Shown one piece after another: positions 50,451 to 58,057 of a DNA stretch of 64,000 nt. The stretch lies in assembly GCF_024662235.1 (NCBI RefSeq), contig NZ_CP096276.1, positions 2,480,001 through 2,544,000 on the forward strand. Reading direction: 5' to 3'. The notes beneath the pieces were generated by a model. The model saw nothing but the letters and a program-made list of their open reading frames with translations, was not told where the DNA came from and did no database searches. The translations under genes and the position numbers were made by a program. The stretch's first letter is position 1, and each line of letters opens with the position of its first letter. The stretch is from Pimelobacter simplex. GTDB lineage: Bacteria > Actinomycetota > Actinomycetes > Propionibacteriales > Nocardioidaceae.

Positions 50451-50613
50451 CTGGAGACGGCAACTCGATGCATGTCGCCCGGATGGTCGTTTCGCCGGGC
50501 GTTCGGGAGCGAGTGGACGATCGCTCCATCGGCCGTCGGCGCACAGCCTTGAACCGACCAGCCGAGGGCTTCCCGAAATCGGTTGCCAGATCGACCGAGC
50601 CGCCCGGAACGGG

Positions 50614-50985
50614 CTACTCGTGGACCTGCGCGCCGGTGACCTGGTGATCGGCGTGGAAGAGAGCTTCGACCAGAAGGTTGCGGACGTGCCCTCCGCGCAG
50701 TCGGTAGAGGACCCTTCGGCCGTCGCGGGTGCCGACCACCAGTCCGGCGAAGCGAAGCTTGGACAGGTGCTGGCTGGCCGCGGCGGGCGTGCATCCGGCC
50801 GCGGTGGCGAGCGACGCTACATCGAGCTGGCCATCGCGAAGGGCCCACAGCATCCGCAAGCGGGTTCCCTCCGCCAAGAGCGCGAACGAGGTGACGGCGG
50901 CGGCGACCTGGTCCTCGGAAAGTTCGTCTGGATGCCCGGACGTCGACTCGGCGGCCTGCGGCCTCTCCATCCCGGCATCTCCCAC
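50614..50985 (-). CDS. ArsR/SmtB-family metal repressor
   Basis: GTG 50985 (ATG 50970 is possible) gives about 123 residues. The wHTH is FALLAEGTRLRMLWALRDG and CTPAAASQHLSKLRFAGLV. The C-terminal helix reads EALFHADHQVTG, with His and Asp spaced as in alpha-5 zinc/nickel/cobalt sensors (CzrA/NmtR type). It is divergent from the CDF exporter across a perfect dyad. Confidence 0.87.
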   Translation of the reverse strand: MGDAGMERPQAAESTSGHPDELSEDQVAAAVTSFALLAEGTRLRMLWALRDGQLDVASLATAAGCTPAAASQHLSKLRFAGLVVGTRDGRRVLYRLRGGHVRNLLVEALFHADHQVTGAQVHE

Positions 50986-51015
50986 GGGACGACCCTATCT
51001 CAGTCCCATCCTCGT

Positions 51016-51037
51016 CATGTGCATACCTATGCACATG
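51016..51037. promoter_or_regulatory. ArsR/SmtB operator between regulator and CDF exporter
   Basis: Two perfect 10-bp arms, CATGTGCATA and TATGCACATG, are separated by CC. The dyad lies 17 bp before the exporter ATG and 31 bp before the regulator start. Confidence 0.82.
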
Positions 51038-51053
51038 ACTCGACATTGATCTC

Positions 51054-51926
51054 ATGACCTCGACGCCTCCGGACCCAACGCAACCCGCCGACAGCAGTCC
51101 CGACCACGACACTCCCCCACCCGTCGGCCACGGGCATGGGCACGGGCACGGGCACGGGCACGGGCACGGGCACGAGGGTCAGGGAGAGGCGCACGGCCAT
51201 GGGCACGCCGGCGGAGTGAAGGGCTTCGTGCTGTCGATCTTCAAGCCGCACAGCCACGATGCCGCGGACTCGATCGACTCTGCGTTGGAGTCGAGCGTCG
51301 AGGGAATCCGTGCACTGAAGATCAGTCTGGTCATCCTGGGGCTGACCGCGGTGGCCCAGCTGGCCATCGTCCTGCTGACCGGTTCGGTGGCTCTGCTGGC
51401 CGACACCATCCACAACTTCTCCGACGCCTTGACGGCGGTTCCGCTGTGGATCGCGTTCGTGCTCGCCCGTCGGGCACCCACCCGGCGATACACCTACGGC
51501 TACGGTGGCGCCGAAGACCTGGCCGTGGTCTTCATCGTTGCGATGATCGCCCTGTCGGCGGTGATCGCGGGGTACGAGTCAATCGATCGCCTGATCAACC
51601 CACGCGAGATGAGCAATGTCGGTGTCGTGCTGGCAGCGGGCGTGCTCGGTTTCGTGGCGAACGAGGCCGTGGCCGTCTACCGCATCCGGGTAGGCCGCAA
51701 GATCGGATCGGCTGCGCTGGTGGCAAACGGGCTGCACGCGCGCACCGACGGGTTCACGTCGCTGGCGGTCGCTGCGGGTGCGATCGGCGTGATGGCGGGG
51801 TTCCCCTTGGCCGACCCGATCGTGGGCCTGCTCATCACGATTGCGATTCTGTTCGTCCTCAAGGGAGCCGCGCGCGACATCTACCGCCGGCTGATGGATG
51901 CCGTCGAGCCGGAGGTCCTCGACTAA
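51054..51926 (+). CDS. CDF zinc/cobalt exporter, truncated before its cytosolic domain
   Basis: This 290-residue protein has a His-rich N-terminus (eight GH units in tandem), a basic loop and six membrane helices. Metal motifs are LLADTIHNFSDAL in TM2 and NGLHARTDGFTSLA in TM5. A TAA at 51924-51926 ends it after TM6. The same frame beyond the stop still codes CDF cytosolic-domain sequence. Transport may persist, since some CDFs lack that domain, but the truncation looks recent. It is regulated by the divergent ArsR. Confidence 0.85.
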   Translation: MTSTPPDPTQPADSSPDHDTPPPVGHGHGHGHGHGHGHGHEGQGEAHGHGHAGGVKGFVLSIFKPHSHDAADSIDSALESSVEGIRALKISLVILGLTAVAQLAIVLLTGSVALLADTIHNFSDALTAVPLWIAFVLARRAPTRRYTYGYGGAEDLAVVFIVAMIALSAVIAGYESIDRLINPREMSNVGVVLAAGVLGFVANEAVAVYRIRVGRKIGSAALVANGLHARTDGFTSLAVAAGAIGVMAGFPLADPIVGLLITIAILFVLKGAARDIYRRLMDAVEPEVLD

Positions 51927-52170
51927 GCCGAGCAGGTGCTACGCGCAGCTTCGGGGGTCCTCGCGGTCGACTCGCTCAGGATGCGGTGGATCGGCCACCG
52001 GCTCCGTGGCGAGGCGGAGATCACGGTCGCCACCGACCTGACGGTCGCCCAGGGCCACCTGATCGCGTCCGAAGCCGAGCAGCGGATGGTGCAGCGGGTG
52101 CGAGCGCCTGGACGCGATCACGGTCCACGTGGGTCCGACGCGCACTACTCCGGCACAAGGAGGTCTTGCT
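51927..52170 (+). pseudogene. Detached cytosolic domain of the CDF exporter
   Basis: In frame after the TAA, the DNA codes AEQVLRAASGVLAVDSLRM, RWIGHRLRGEAEITVATDL and VAQGHLIASEAEQRMVQRV, the CDF dimer domain. Near 52103-52110 the frame shifts, and the expected LDAITVHVGPTRTTPAQ is read in another frame. One nonsense and one frameshift mutation have separated this domain from the transporter. Confidence 0.75.
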
Positions 52171-52308
52171 GTCACGGCAGGCAATGGCTGAGGCCACGAG
52201 GTTGACGCCGGCCCTGGGCAGGACCGATCAGCTGGGCGGTCTGCGCCAAGCTGGCTCTGATGTTGATTCAGCAAGATCGGGCCGCCCGCCGCGACGGGCC
52301 GATGAGGC

Positions 52309-52935
52309 TCAGAGCAGCACGGTGCGCCAGTAGTACCAGAACTGTTCGAGAACCAGTCCCACGATCGTCAGGACCAGGACGATGAGACCGAACAGGTGCC
52401 ACTCGCGTAGGGCGCGAACGACACGCGAGTGTGCCGCACGTGCTCCAAACGTCCCCGTGCTCGCGTTGTGGAGGGTGACGTACCAGAACATTGGCACGAC
52501 GACGGCCCACACCGCCATGCAGTAGGGACACAGCGCTCCGATGCGGTAGAGGCTCTGGAAGATCAGCCATCCGACGAACCCCATGCCGAGGGTTACTCCC
52601 GCCTGTAGCCCGAGCCAGTACCAGCGGGCAGGGCGGGCGCCGGCCAGGAGGATCGCTCCGGTGGCGATGAGGACCGGGAACGCCGCGACGCCGATCAGCG
52701 GGTTGGGGAAGCCGAAGAGCTCGGCCTGCGGCGTCTTCATGACGGAGCCGCAGTTGAGGACCGGGTTGAGGCTGCAGGTCGGGGTGTAGTTGGCGTCGGT
52801 GAGCAGTGCGATCTTCTCCAGGACCAGGGAGAAGGCAGCAGTGAGACCGACGGCGCCGCCGACCAGGAGCAAGACGGCGAGTGCCCGGTTGGCTGTCGGC
52901 GTCGCAACGGTCTCAGGGGTGTCGCCAGGGCTCAT
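52309..52935 (-). CDS. VKOR-family thiol oxidase membrane protein
   Basis: ATG 52935 (208 residues) or the GTG at 52950, which overlaps the dsbA stop. Five hydrophobic segments are visible. The loop Cys region is PTCSLNPVLNCGSVMKT and the active site is ALCPYCMAVW (CxxC) near the quinone site. Actinobacterial VKOR reoxidises DsbA-type proteins. It is coupled to the DsbA-like gene, a textbook pairing. Confidence 0.92.
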   Translation of the reverse strand: MSPGDTPETVATPTANRALAVLLLVGGAVGLTAAFSLVLEKIALLTDANYTPTCSLNPVLNCGSVMKTPQAELFGFPNPLIGVAAFPVLIATGAILLAGARPARWYWLGLQAGVTLGMGFVGWLIFQSLYRIGALCPYCMAVWAVVVPMFWYVTLHNASTGTFGARAAHSRVVRALREWHLFGLIVLVLTIVGLVLEQFWYYWRTVLL

Positions 52936-52946
52936 CGGCAGCCGGT

Positions 52947-53606
52947 TCACTTTGCGAGTGCGTCCTCGATGGCCTTCTCGAAGTCGGCGACGGAGGAAGG
53001 TCTGAGCAGCTCGCCGTCGAGGTAGAAGGTGGGTGTTCCCTGGAGGCCGAGTGCGGTTCCGTCGTCGACGTCGCGCTGCACGCGCGAGGCAACCTCGGCC
53101 GAGGAGTAGTCGGTGTCGTAGGTCGTCATGTCGAGCCCGAGCTCCACGGCGAAGCTGCGGAAGAGGTCGTCGAGCGGCTCCTGCTTCTCCCCCCACTCGG
53201 CCTGGGTCTCATACATCTTGGAGTACATCTCGAGGAACTTGCCCTGCCGGGCGGCGGACTCGACCGCGCGGGCAGCTCGCCCCGAGTTGAAGTGGCCCGG
53301 CAGCGGGAAGTAGCGGGCGACGAAGGTGACCCGGTCGCTGTATGTCTCGCGCAGCTGCTCGACGATCGGGTACGCGGCGCGACACGCCTCGCACTCGAAG
53401 TCGAGGAACTCGACGAAGGTGACGTCGGTGCTCCCCTTGTCCCCCAGGATCCTGCTGTCGGCGCGGACCAGCCGGCTGTCCGTCCGCCCGCCTGGGGCGT
53501 CGGACCCGGGGCTCGCCTCGTCCCGACCTGCCGTCACCAGCAGAACAGCCACCGCGATCACGAAAACCCCAACCAGGGCGAGGGACATCTTCACCTGGGT
53601 CTTCAT
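52947..53606 (-). CDS. DsbA-family thiol:disulfide oxidoreductase
   Basis: This 219-residue protein has an N-terminal membrane anchor (LALVGVFVIAVAVLLVTAG), a thioredoxin fold with FLDFECEACRAAY (CxxC) and cis-Pro loop LQGTPTFYLDG. It introduces disulfides in exported proteins. IS481 copy 2 lies only 29 bp upstream of the ATG, so the native promoter is displaced. Confidence 0.93.
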   Translation of the reverse strand: MKTQVKMSLALVGVFVIAVAVLLVTAGRDEASPGSDAPGGRTDSRLVRADSRILGDKGSTDVTFVEFLDFECEACRAAYPIVEQLRETYSDRVTFVARYFPLPGHFNSGRAARAVESAARQGKFLEMYSKMYETQAEWGEKQEPLDDLFRSFAVELGLDMTTYDTDYSSAEVASRVQRDVDDGTALGLQGTPTFYLDGELLRPSSVADFEKAIEDALAK

Positions 53607-53627
53607 AGCGCACCCTTCGATCGACGA

Positions 53628-53635
53628 CTACTAGG
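53628..53635. promoter_or_regulatory. Left half of a BlaI-type operator split by IS481 copy 2
   Basis: CTACTAGG at 53628-53635 continues beyond the IS with GCGCATCGTAG at 54723-54733. Joined, they read CTACTAGGGCGCATCGTAG, a 19-bp box with arms CTACTA and TCGTAG, one mismatch from the copD box arms. Confidence 0.55.
53630..53635. repeat. Target duplication of IS481 copy 2, left
   Basis: ACTAGG matches 54717-54722. Confidence 0.8.
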
Positions 53636-54716
53636 TGTACCCGGCCATCAGGTTGGTAGCAGCCGGCTGATCGGCGGCTTACCTCCGAGTGCGCTGTGGC
53701 GGCGTTCAGTGTTGTAGTGCTCGAGCCAGGGCGCAAGGGCGGCTACTCGCTCGTCGTTGCTGGCGAAGGCGCGACGGTAGGCCCACTCGGTGGTCAGGGT
53801 CCGGTTGAGGCGCTCCACCTTCCCGTTCTGCCAGGGACAGTGCGGCTTGATGAACCTCTGCTTGATGTCGTGCTCGGCGCATACGGCACGTAGCGACCAT
53901 CGGTAGGCCCAGGCGTTGTCTGTCATCAGACGCTCGATCCGGGTGATGCCATGGGCTGCGAAGTAGTCGATCGCGCGCTCGAGGAACGCGGCGCAGGTCG
54001 GGCCCTTCTCGTCAGGCAGCACCTCGCTGTAGGCCAGGCGGGAGTGGTCGTCGACGAGTGAGTGAACGAAGTCGAACCCGACCTTGGTGTTGCGATCGCG
54101 CATGATCGACCCGGCTCCGCGGCCGTGAGCCTTCCAGCCGCCGCCGGCGGGGATCTTGCCGAGCTTCTTGACATCCATGTGGACCAGCTCGCCAGGCCGC
54201 TCTCGCTCGTAGCGGGTCGCGGTCTGCTTCGAGGATCGGATCACCTCGCCGGTGATCGGATCCAGCTCGCGAAGGTAGGGCACGTGGTGGCGGCGCAGGA
54301 TCCGCGACACTGTGCGGGCAGGAACGCCGACCTTCGCTCCGAGGACATCGGGTCCGTCGCGATGCTCGGCACGCGCGGTGAGAACCTTCTGCTCGACCTC
54401 GTTGCTGGTCTTGGTGGGCATCGAGTGGGGGCGTGAGGAGCGGGTGGCCAGGCCGTCTTCGCCTTCGGCGGTGTAGCGGTCGATCCAGGTCTTCACGCAC
54501 TTGCGGGACACGCCCATCGCCGCAGCGATGTGGGCTTGTTTCCAGCCTGCTTGGTGGCGTTGGACGATCAGGCGCCGACCGTGAACGGTCAGCCGGGCAC
54601 TACCGTGGGACACGAGAACCTCCGGGTTGGAGTGGGCCTTAGACAAGCCACATCCCATTCGGAGGTTCTCGTTCGTTCAACCAGGCTCGCCGCTACCAAC
54701 GTCCTGGCCGGGTACA
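53636..54716 (-). mobile_element. IS481-family insertion sequence, copy 2 (1081 bp)
   Basis: The length and transposase match copy 1 at 45666-46746. The 6-bp duplication is ACTAGG at 53630-53635 and 54717-54722. Since each IS481 copy has its own matched duplication (ACTAGT versus ACTAGG), they entered independently. It separates dsbA from its operator. Confidence 0.93.
53648..54613 (-). CDS. IS481-family transposase, copy 2
   Basis: The product is the same as that of copy 1 (321 residues from GTG 54613), with HTH and DDE motifs HMDVKKL, LMTDNAWAY and NGKVERLNRTL. Confidence 0.94.
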   Translation of the reverse strand: MSHGSARLTVHGRRLIVQRHQAGWKQAHIAAAMGVSRKCVKTWIDRYTAEGEDGLATRSSRPHSMPTKTSNEVEQKVLTARAEHRDGPDVLGAKVGVPARTVSRILRRHHVPYLRELDPITGEVIRSSKQTATRYERERPGELVHMDVKKLGKIPAGGGWKAHGRGAGSIMRDRNTKVGFDFVHSLVDDHSRLAYSEVLPDEKGPTCAAFLERAIDYFAAHGITRIERLMTDNAWAYRWSLRAVCAEHDIKQRFIKPHCPWQNGKVERLNRTLTTEWAYRRAFASNDERVAALAPWLEHYNTERRHSALGGKPPISRLLPT

Positions 54717-54722
54717 ACTAGG
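54717..54722. repeat. Target duplication of IS481 copy 2, right
   Basis: ACTAGG matches 53630-53635. The right part of the split operator follows at 54723-54733. Confidence 0.8.
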
Positions 54723-54752
54723 GCGCATCGTAGATGGCGGTTGGTTGCGGAC

Positions 54753-55370
54753 TCAGCGCTCCCCAAGGCCCAAGCCCGGCACGAAGCGTCCGACTCTGGC
54801 GCAGTACGCGGGATAGCTCTCGTTGTGCTGTCGCCTGAGGTACGGCTCCTCGACGACTCGCACCTGCAACTCGATAGCGACCACGAGGAGCAGCCAACCC
54901 GCGACGGCAATGATGTTCGGCACGACCAGTACCAGGCCTGCGCCGGTCGCGACCATCGCCGTGAAGATGGGATTGCGGACAACCCGGAATGGGCCCGACA
55001 TCACGAGCTCGGTCCGTTCCCCCTCGTCGACCCCCACCCTCCAGCTGTCCCCCATGGCCACCTGCGCGAGGAGGGTGCCGCCGATGCCGAGGAGCGCCAA
55101 GGCCATGCCGCCCGCCGCTAGGAAGTCATGGTCAAGTGCGTCGAGATCGGCCAGCCCCAAGATGCCGGCAACCGGTCCCAGGGCGCCGAGGAGCAAGGCG
55201 GCGCCGAACAAGATCCCGGCCCACCACTCTGCCGAGCCGGGCCGTCCGCTCAGCCCGCGGAAGCCGGAGTCACCGGTACGACGCACCTGGAGCCAGGTCC
55301 GGATCCCGAAGCCGACAACCAGGTAGACAGCAAACAAGGAAAGCGCGCCATATGGCGATAGCATCGACAT
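54753..55370 (-). CDS. Isoprenylcysteine carboxyl methyltransferase (ICMT)-like membrane protein
   Basis: This 205-residue protein has about five hydrophobic segments. The ICMT/PEMT core is GPFRVVRNPIFTAM and EEPYLRRQHNESYPAYC...VGRFVPG, the SAM and acceptor region of this family. Bacterial substrates are unknown; such proteins often sit with metal exporters. ATG 55370 lies inside an operator dyad nearly the same as the one over the second arsR start, so it should be under that ArsR. Confidence 0.85.
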   Translation of the reverse strand: MSMLSPYGALSLFAVYLVVGFGIRTWLQVRRTGDSGFRGLSGRPGSAEWWAGILFGAALLLGALGPVAGILGLADLDALDHDFLAAGGMALALLGIGGTLLAQVAMGDSWRVGVDEGERTELVMSGPFRVVRNPIFTAMVATGAGLVLVVPNIIAVAGWLLLVVAIELQVRVVEEPYLRRQHNESYPAYCARVGRFVPGLGLGER

Positions 55371-55383
55371 ATGACGATGATAG
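55356..55383. promoter_or_regulatory. ArsR operator overlapping the ICMT-like start codon
   Basis: On the minus strand the dyad reads CTATCATCGTCAT followed by ATGTCGATGCTATCG, with the ATG start in its middle. It matches the site at 56807-56833 at nearly every base. Confidence 0.7.
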
Positions 55384-55481
55384 ACGCCGGCGGGACCGTC
55401 TGGTCAAGAGCGAACGCGGAAGGGAGGCGCTCGGCAGCGATGCGCCAGCCCTGCGATCCCCGCGCCGTACGGCTCGCCGGC

Positions 55482-56294
55482 CTAGATGGGGGTCTGCCAG
55501 TTGGCGACCACTCCCTGGAGGCGCGTCATCAGCTCCAACCACAGGCCGCTGACCTGGAGCAGACCCAGGGCGACCATCGCCATCCCGCCGAGGAGCATGA
55601 CGCGGTTGGCGTGCTTTCGAGCCCAGCTGAGTCGATCCATGACTCGCGCTACCGAGAAGGCCGCCACCACGAACGGGATCCCGAGTCCGATGCTGTAGGC
55701 GAAGGACAGCAAAGCTCCCCTTTCTGCGCCTGCCGAGGATGTGGCGAGGGTGAGCACCGCGGCGAGGGTCGGGCCGATGCACGGGGTCCAGCCGAGCCCG
55801 AACATGACGCCGAGCAGCGGGGCTCCAGCCAGTCCAACGCGCGGTCGGTAGGTGAGCCGGAAGCTGCGGCCGGCCAGCGGGACTCTCCAGAGCAGCCCGC
55901 TGAACACCAGGCCGAAGATGATCGTGACGACCCCCAGTGCCCGGACCAGGGCCTCTTGATGCTCGATCAGCAATCCGCCCAGGGCGCCGAAGAGCGCGCC
56001 GTAGCTAGTGAAGACCGCGGCGAAGCCGAGCACGAACAGGACGGCGCCCAGCATGGTGCGCCGCCCACTTCGCCGGGCCTCCCCCGCCCCCGACGCTCCA
56101 GGTATGCCCGGCCCTTCTCCGGCGACGGAGCGCTTGTTGAGTTGCTCTGCGCCGGACATGCCGGTGACGTACGAGAGGTAGCCGGGCACCAGGGGCAGGC
56201 AGCAGGGCGAGAGGAAGGACACCAGCCCTGCTGCGGCGGCGAGCCCCACGGCGAGAAGGAGGGGGCCGTCCATGACGATGTCGGTGGCGTTCAT
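55482..56294 (-). CDS. CcdA/DsbD-like thiol-electron transfer membrane protein
   Basis: ATG 56294 gives 270 residues; ATG 56351 is possible but sits directly at the operator. Six or seven membrane helices carry the two redox Cys motifs, FLSPCCLPLVPGY in TM1 and GLGWTPCIGPTLA in TM4. CcdA passes electrons from cytosolic thioredoxin to extracytoplasmic partners for cytochrome c maturation. It fits with CcsB and ResB at the end of the window. It is divergent from blaI. Confidence 0.9.
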   Translation of the reverse strand: MNATDIVMDGPLLLAVGLAAAAGLVSFLSPCCLPLVPGYLSYVTGMSGAEQLNKRSVAGEGPGIPGASGAGEARRSGRRTMLGAVLFVLGFAAVFTSYGALFGALGGLLIEHQEALVRALGVVTIIFGLVFSGLLWRVPLAGRSFRLTYRPRVGLAGAPLLGVMFGLGWTPCIGPTLAAVLTLATSSAGAERGALLSFAYSIGLGIPFVVAAFSVARVMDRLSWARKHANRVMLLGGMAMVALGLLQVSGLWLELMTRLQGVVANWQTPI

Positions 56295-56351
56295 GTGTTT
56301 GTGGTTGTCCCCGGCGTCTGTGTCGAGCAGTGCGGACTTCGGCCCGCACAT

Positions 56352-56370
56352 CTACTATCGAGCATAGGAT
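56352..56370. promoter_or_regulatory. BlaI-type operator between ccdA and blaI
   Basis: CTACTATCGAGCATAGGAT is an imperfect inverted repeat of the recurring 19-bp class. It lies between divergent genes, 43 bp before the blaI ATG, fitting autoregulation. Confidence 0.65.
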
Positions 56371-56412
56371 AAGTGTTGCTGTAGTCGGCGCGATCGGGAG
56401 GAGCAACAGGCC

Positions 56413-56769
56413 ATGAAGGGTCTCGGCGAGCTGGAGGCGCAGGTGATGGAGATCCTGTGGTCGGCCGAATCTGCACTCGTGGTGCGACAGGTACTTGACG
56501 CGCTGCCCCAGGATCGGAACCGGGCGTACACGACGGTGATGACCGTGCTCGACAACCTCCACCGCAAGGACTTCGTGCATCGCGATCGCGTCGGCCGGGC
56601 GTGGCACTACAGGCCCGCCACGTCGCGCGAGGCCCATGTCGCAGGCCTGATGTCAGAGGCGCTCGACACCGGCGGCGATCGGACCGCCGCATTGGTCCAC
56701 TTCGTGGAACAGCTGCCCCCCGAGGAGGCCGCCGAGCTTCGGGCCTTGCTGGACCGCTCTCGCGAATGA
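56413..56769 (+). CDS. blaI: BlaI/MecI-family repressor
   Basis: This 118-residue protein has the BlaI wHTH: LGELEAQVMEILWSAESALVVRQV (in part), AYTTVMTVLDNLHRKDFVHRD and RAWHYRPATSR, then a dimer helix region ending in LLDRS. Members bind TACTA-type dyads and are usually cleaved after signalling by an M56 protease; such a protease is encoded 2.2 kb downstream. The boxes before copD, the FliL-like gene, ccdA and dsbA are candidate targets. Confidence 0.92.
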   Translation: MKGLGELEAQVMEILWSAESALVVRQVLDALPQDRNRAYTTVMTVLDNLHRKDFVHRDRVGRAWHYRPATSREAHVAGLMSEALDTGGDRTAALVHFVEQLPPEEAAELRALLDRSRE

Positions 56770-56806
56770 CACGGCCTCCATGTTGACGGGACCACGCCAC
56801 CTGTCG

Positions 56807-56833
56807 CTATCATCGCCACATGTCGATGTATAG
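56807..56833. promoter_or_regulatory. ArsR operator overlapping its own start codon
   Basis: The site reads CTATCATCGCCAC followed by ATGTCGATGTATAG. It starts 13 bp before the ATG at 56820 and covers codons 1-5. The same layout occurs at the ICMT-like gene, which suggests leaderless transcripts with the repressor bound at the transcription start. Confidence 0.7.
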
Positions 56834-57209
56834 TGAGGGTGTTGCTACCCCGGCCGACGAGGCGAGCGAGGTCGACGAGCACGCCGCAGCGATCGCCGCG
56901 TCCTGCCTGTTCCGCGCAATGGGCGACCCGTCGCGGGTCGCGATCGTGCGTCACCTGCTGCTGGGCGAGCACAACGTCGCCGAGCTCACCTCGCACCTCG
57001 GACTGGCACAGTCCACCGTCTCCAAGCACCTTGCCTGCCTGCGCGACTGCGGACTGGTCGAGTCGAGGCCGGTGGGTCGCTCCTCCGTCTTCACCCTGAC
57101 CCAGCCCGGCGCCGTCGTGAAGGTCTTCGCCGCGACTGAAGAACTCCTTTCGGCCACCGGCGACGCCGTGGTCCTGTGCCCCAGCTCCGGCATCGGAGCC
57201 ACGGCATGA
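56820..57209 (+). CDS. ArsR/SmtB-family metal repressor of the CDF pair
   Basis: ATG 56820 or 56826 begins a protein of about 129 residues. The wHTH is CLFRAMGDPSRVAIVRHLLLG and LAQSTVSKHLACLRDCGLVES. Cys residues in ACLRDC within or after the recognition helix resemble CmtR-type Cd/Pb sites. It is the first gene of arsR-CDF-CDF and overlaps the first CDF gene (ATGA). Confidence 0.88.
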   Translation: MSMYSEGVATPADEASEVDEHAAAIAASCLFRAMGDPSRVAIVRHLLLGEHNVAELTSHLGLAQSTVSKHLACLRDCGLVESRPVGRSSVFTLTQPGAVVKVFAATEELLSATGDAVVLCPSSGIGATA

Positions 57210-58057
57210 CCACCGCCGGCTCGCCCAACGCCGGCGTGACAGGTAGCAGCGCGACAGGCAGTGGAGTGACAGGCAGGGGCGCATGGGCGGCGCTGGACGC
57301 GGACCGCCGCCGACGGCTGATGCGACGAGCACAGCTGCTGGCGGCTGCTTCGGTGACCTACAACGTCATCGAAGCAGTCATCGCCGTGACAGCCGGCCTG
57401 GTAGCCGGCTCCGTCGCGCTCGTCGGCTTCGGGCTCGACTCGGTCGTCGAGGTCAGCAGCGGCCTGGTCATCCTCTGGCAGTTCCGGCACCCGCTGCCCG
57501 AGTCCCGCGAGCGTCAGGCACTTCGCCTGATGGCCCTCAGCTTCTTCGCGCTCGCCGGCTACGTCACCTTCGAGTCGCTGCGTGCACTCGTCGGCGGCAA
57601 CGCCCCGGACACCTCGACGGTCGGCATCGCCCTGGCTGCGCTGTCGCTGGCGATCATGCCGTTCCTGTCGTGGGCACAACGCCGCACCGGCCGAGAGCTC
57701 GGCTCCGACGCGGTCGTCGCCGACTCCACGCAGACCCTGTTGTGCACCTACCTGTCCGCAGTCTTGCTCGCCGGACTTCTGCTCAACGCCCTCTTGGGGT
57801 GGTCCTGGGCAGACCCGCTGGCCGGCCTGATGATCGCCGCTGTCGCGCTTCGCGAGGGCGTCGAGGCCTGGCGCGGAGAGGGATGCGCCTGCGGTCCCGC
57901 GCACACCGGAGAGCCGCCTGCTGCACATCCCGCGCATCCCGCGCATCCCGCGGCCGCGTCAGCGCCGCAGGATGCACCAGTCGACGACGGGTGCGGCACA
58001 TCTTGCTGCCAGCCCGCCTCGACTGTCCCCCTCACCCTTGGACGGAGTGGAGACTGA
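57206..58057 (+). CDS. Cation transporter of the CDF superfamily with Cys/His-rich tail
   Basis: ATG 57206 overlaps the arsR stop and gives 283 residues. About six membrane segments include GFGLDSVVEVSSGLVILW and DAVVADSTQTLLCTYLSA, the places of the two metal sites in this divergent CDF branch. The C-terminus is hydrophilic with GEGCACGPAH, AHPAHPAHP and DDGCGTSCCQP, a likely metal-binding tail. It shares a base with the next CDF gene. Confidence 0.87.
   Translation: MTTAGSPNAGVTGSSATGSGVTGRGAWAALDADRRRRLMRRAQLLAAASVTYNVIEAVIAVTAGLVAGSVALVGFGLDSVVEVSSGLVILWQFRHPLPESRERQALRLMALSFFALAGYVTFESLRALVGGNAPDTSTVGIALAALSLAIMPFLSWAQRRTGRELGSDAVVADSTQTLLCTYLSAVLLAGLLLNALLGWSWADPLAGLMIAAVALREGVEAWRGEGCACGPAHTGEPPAAHPAHPAHPAAASAPQDAPVDDGCGTSCCQPASTVPLTLGRSGD

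Noticed and set aside
45666..54716. The two IS481 copies as a composite transposon carrying the copper genes
   Set aside because: The duplications differ (ACTAGT and ACTAGG) and each is matched around its own copy. The copies were inserted independently.
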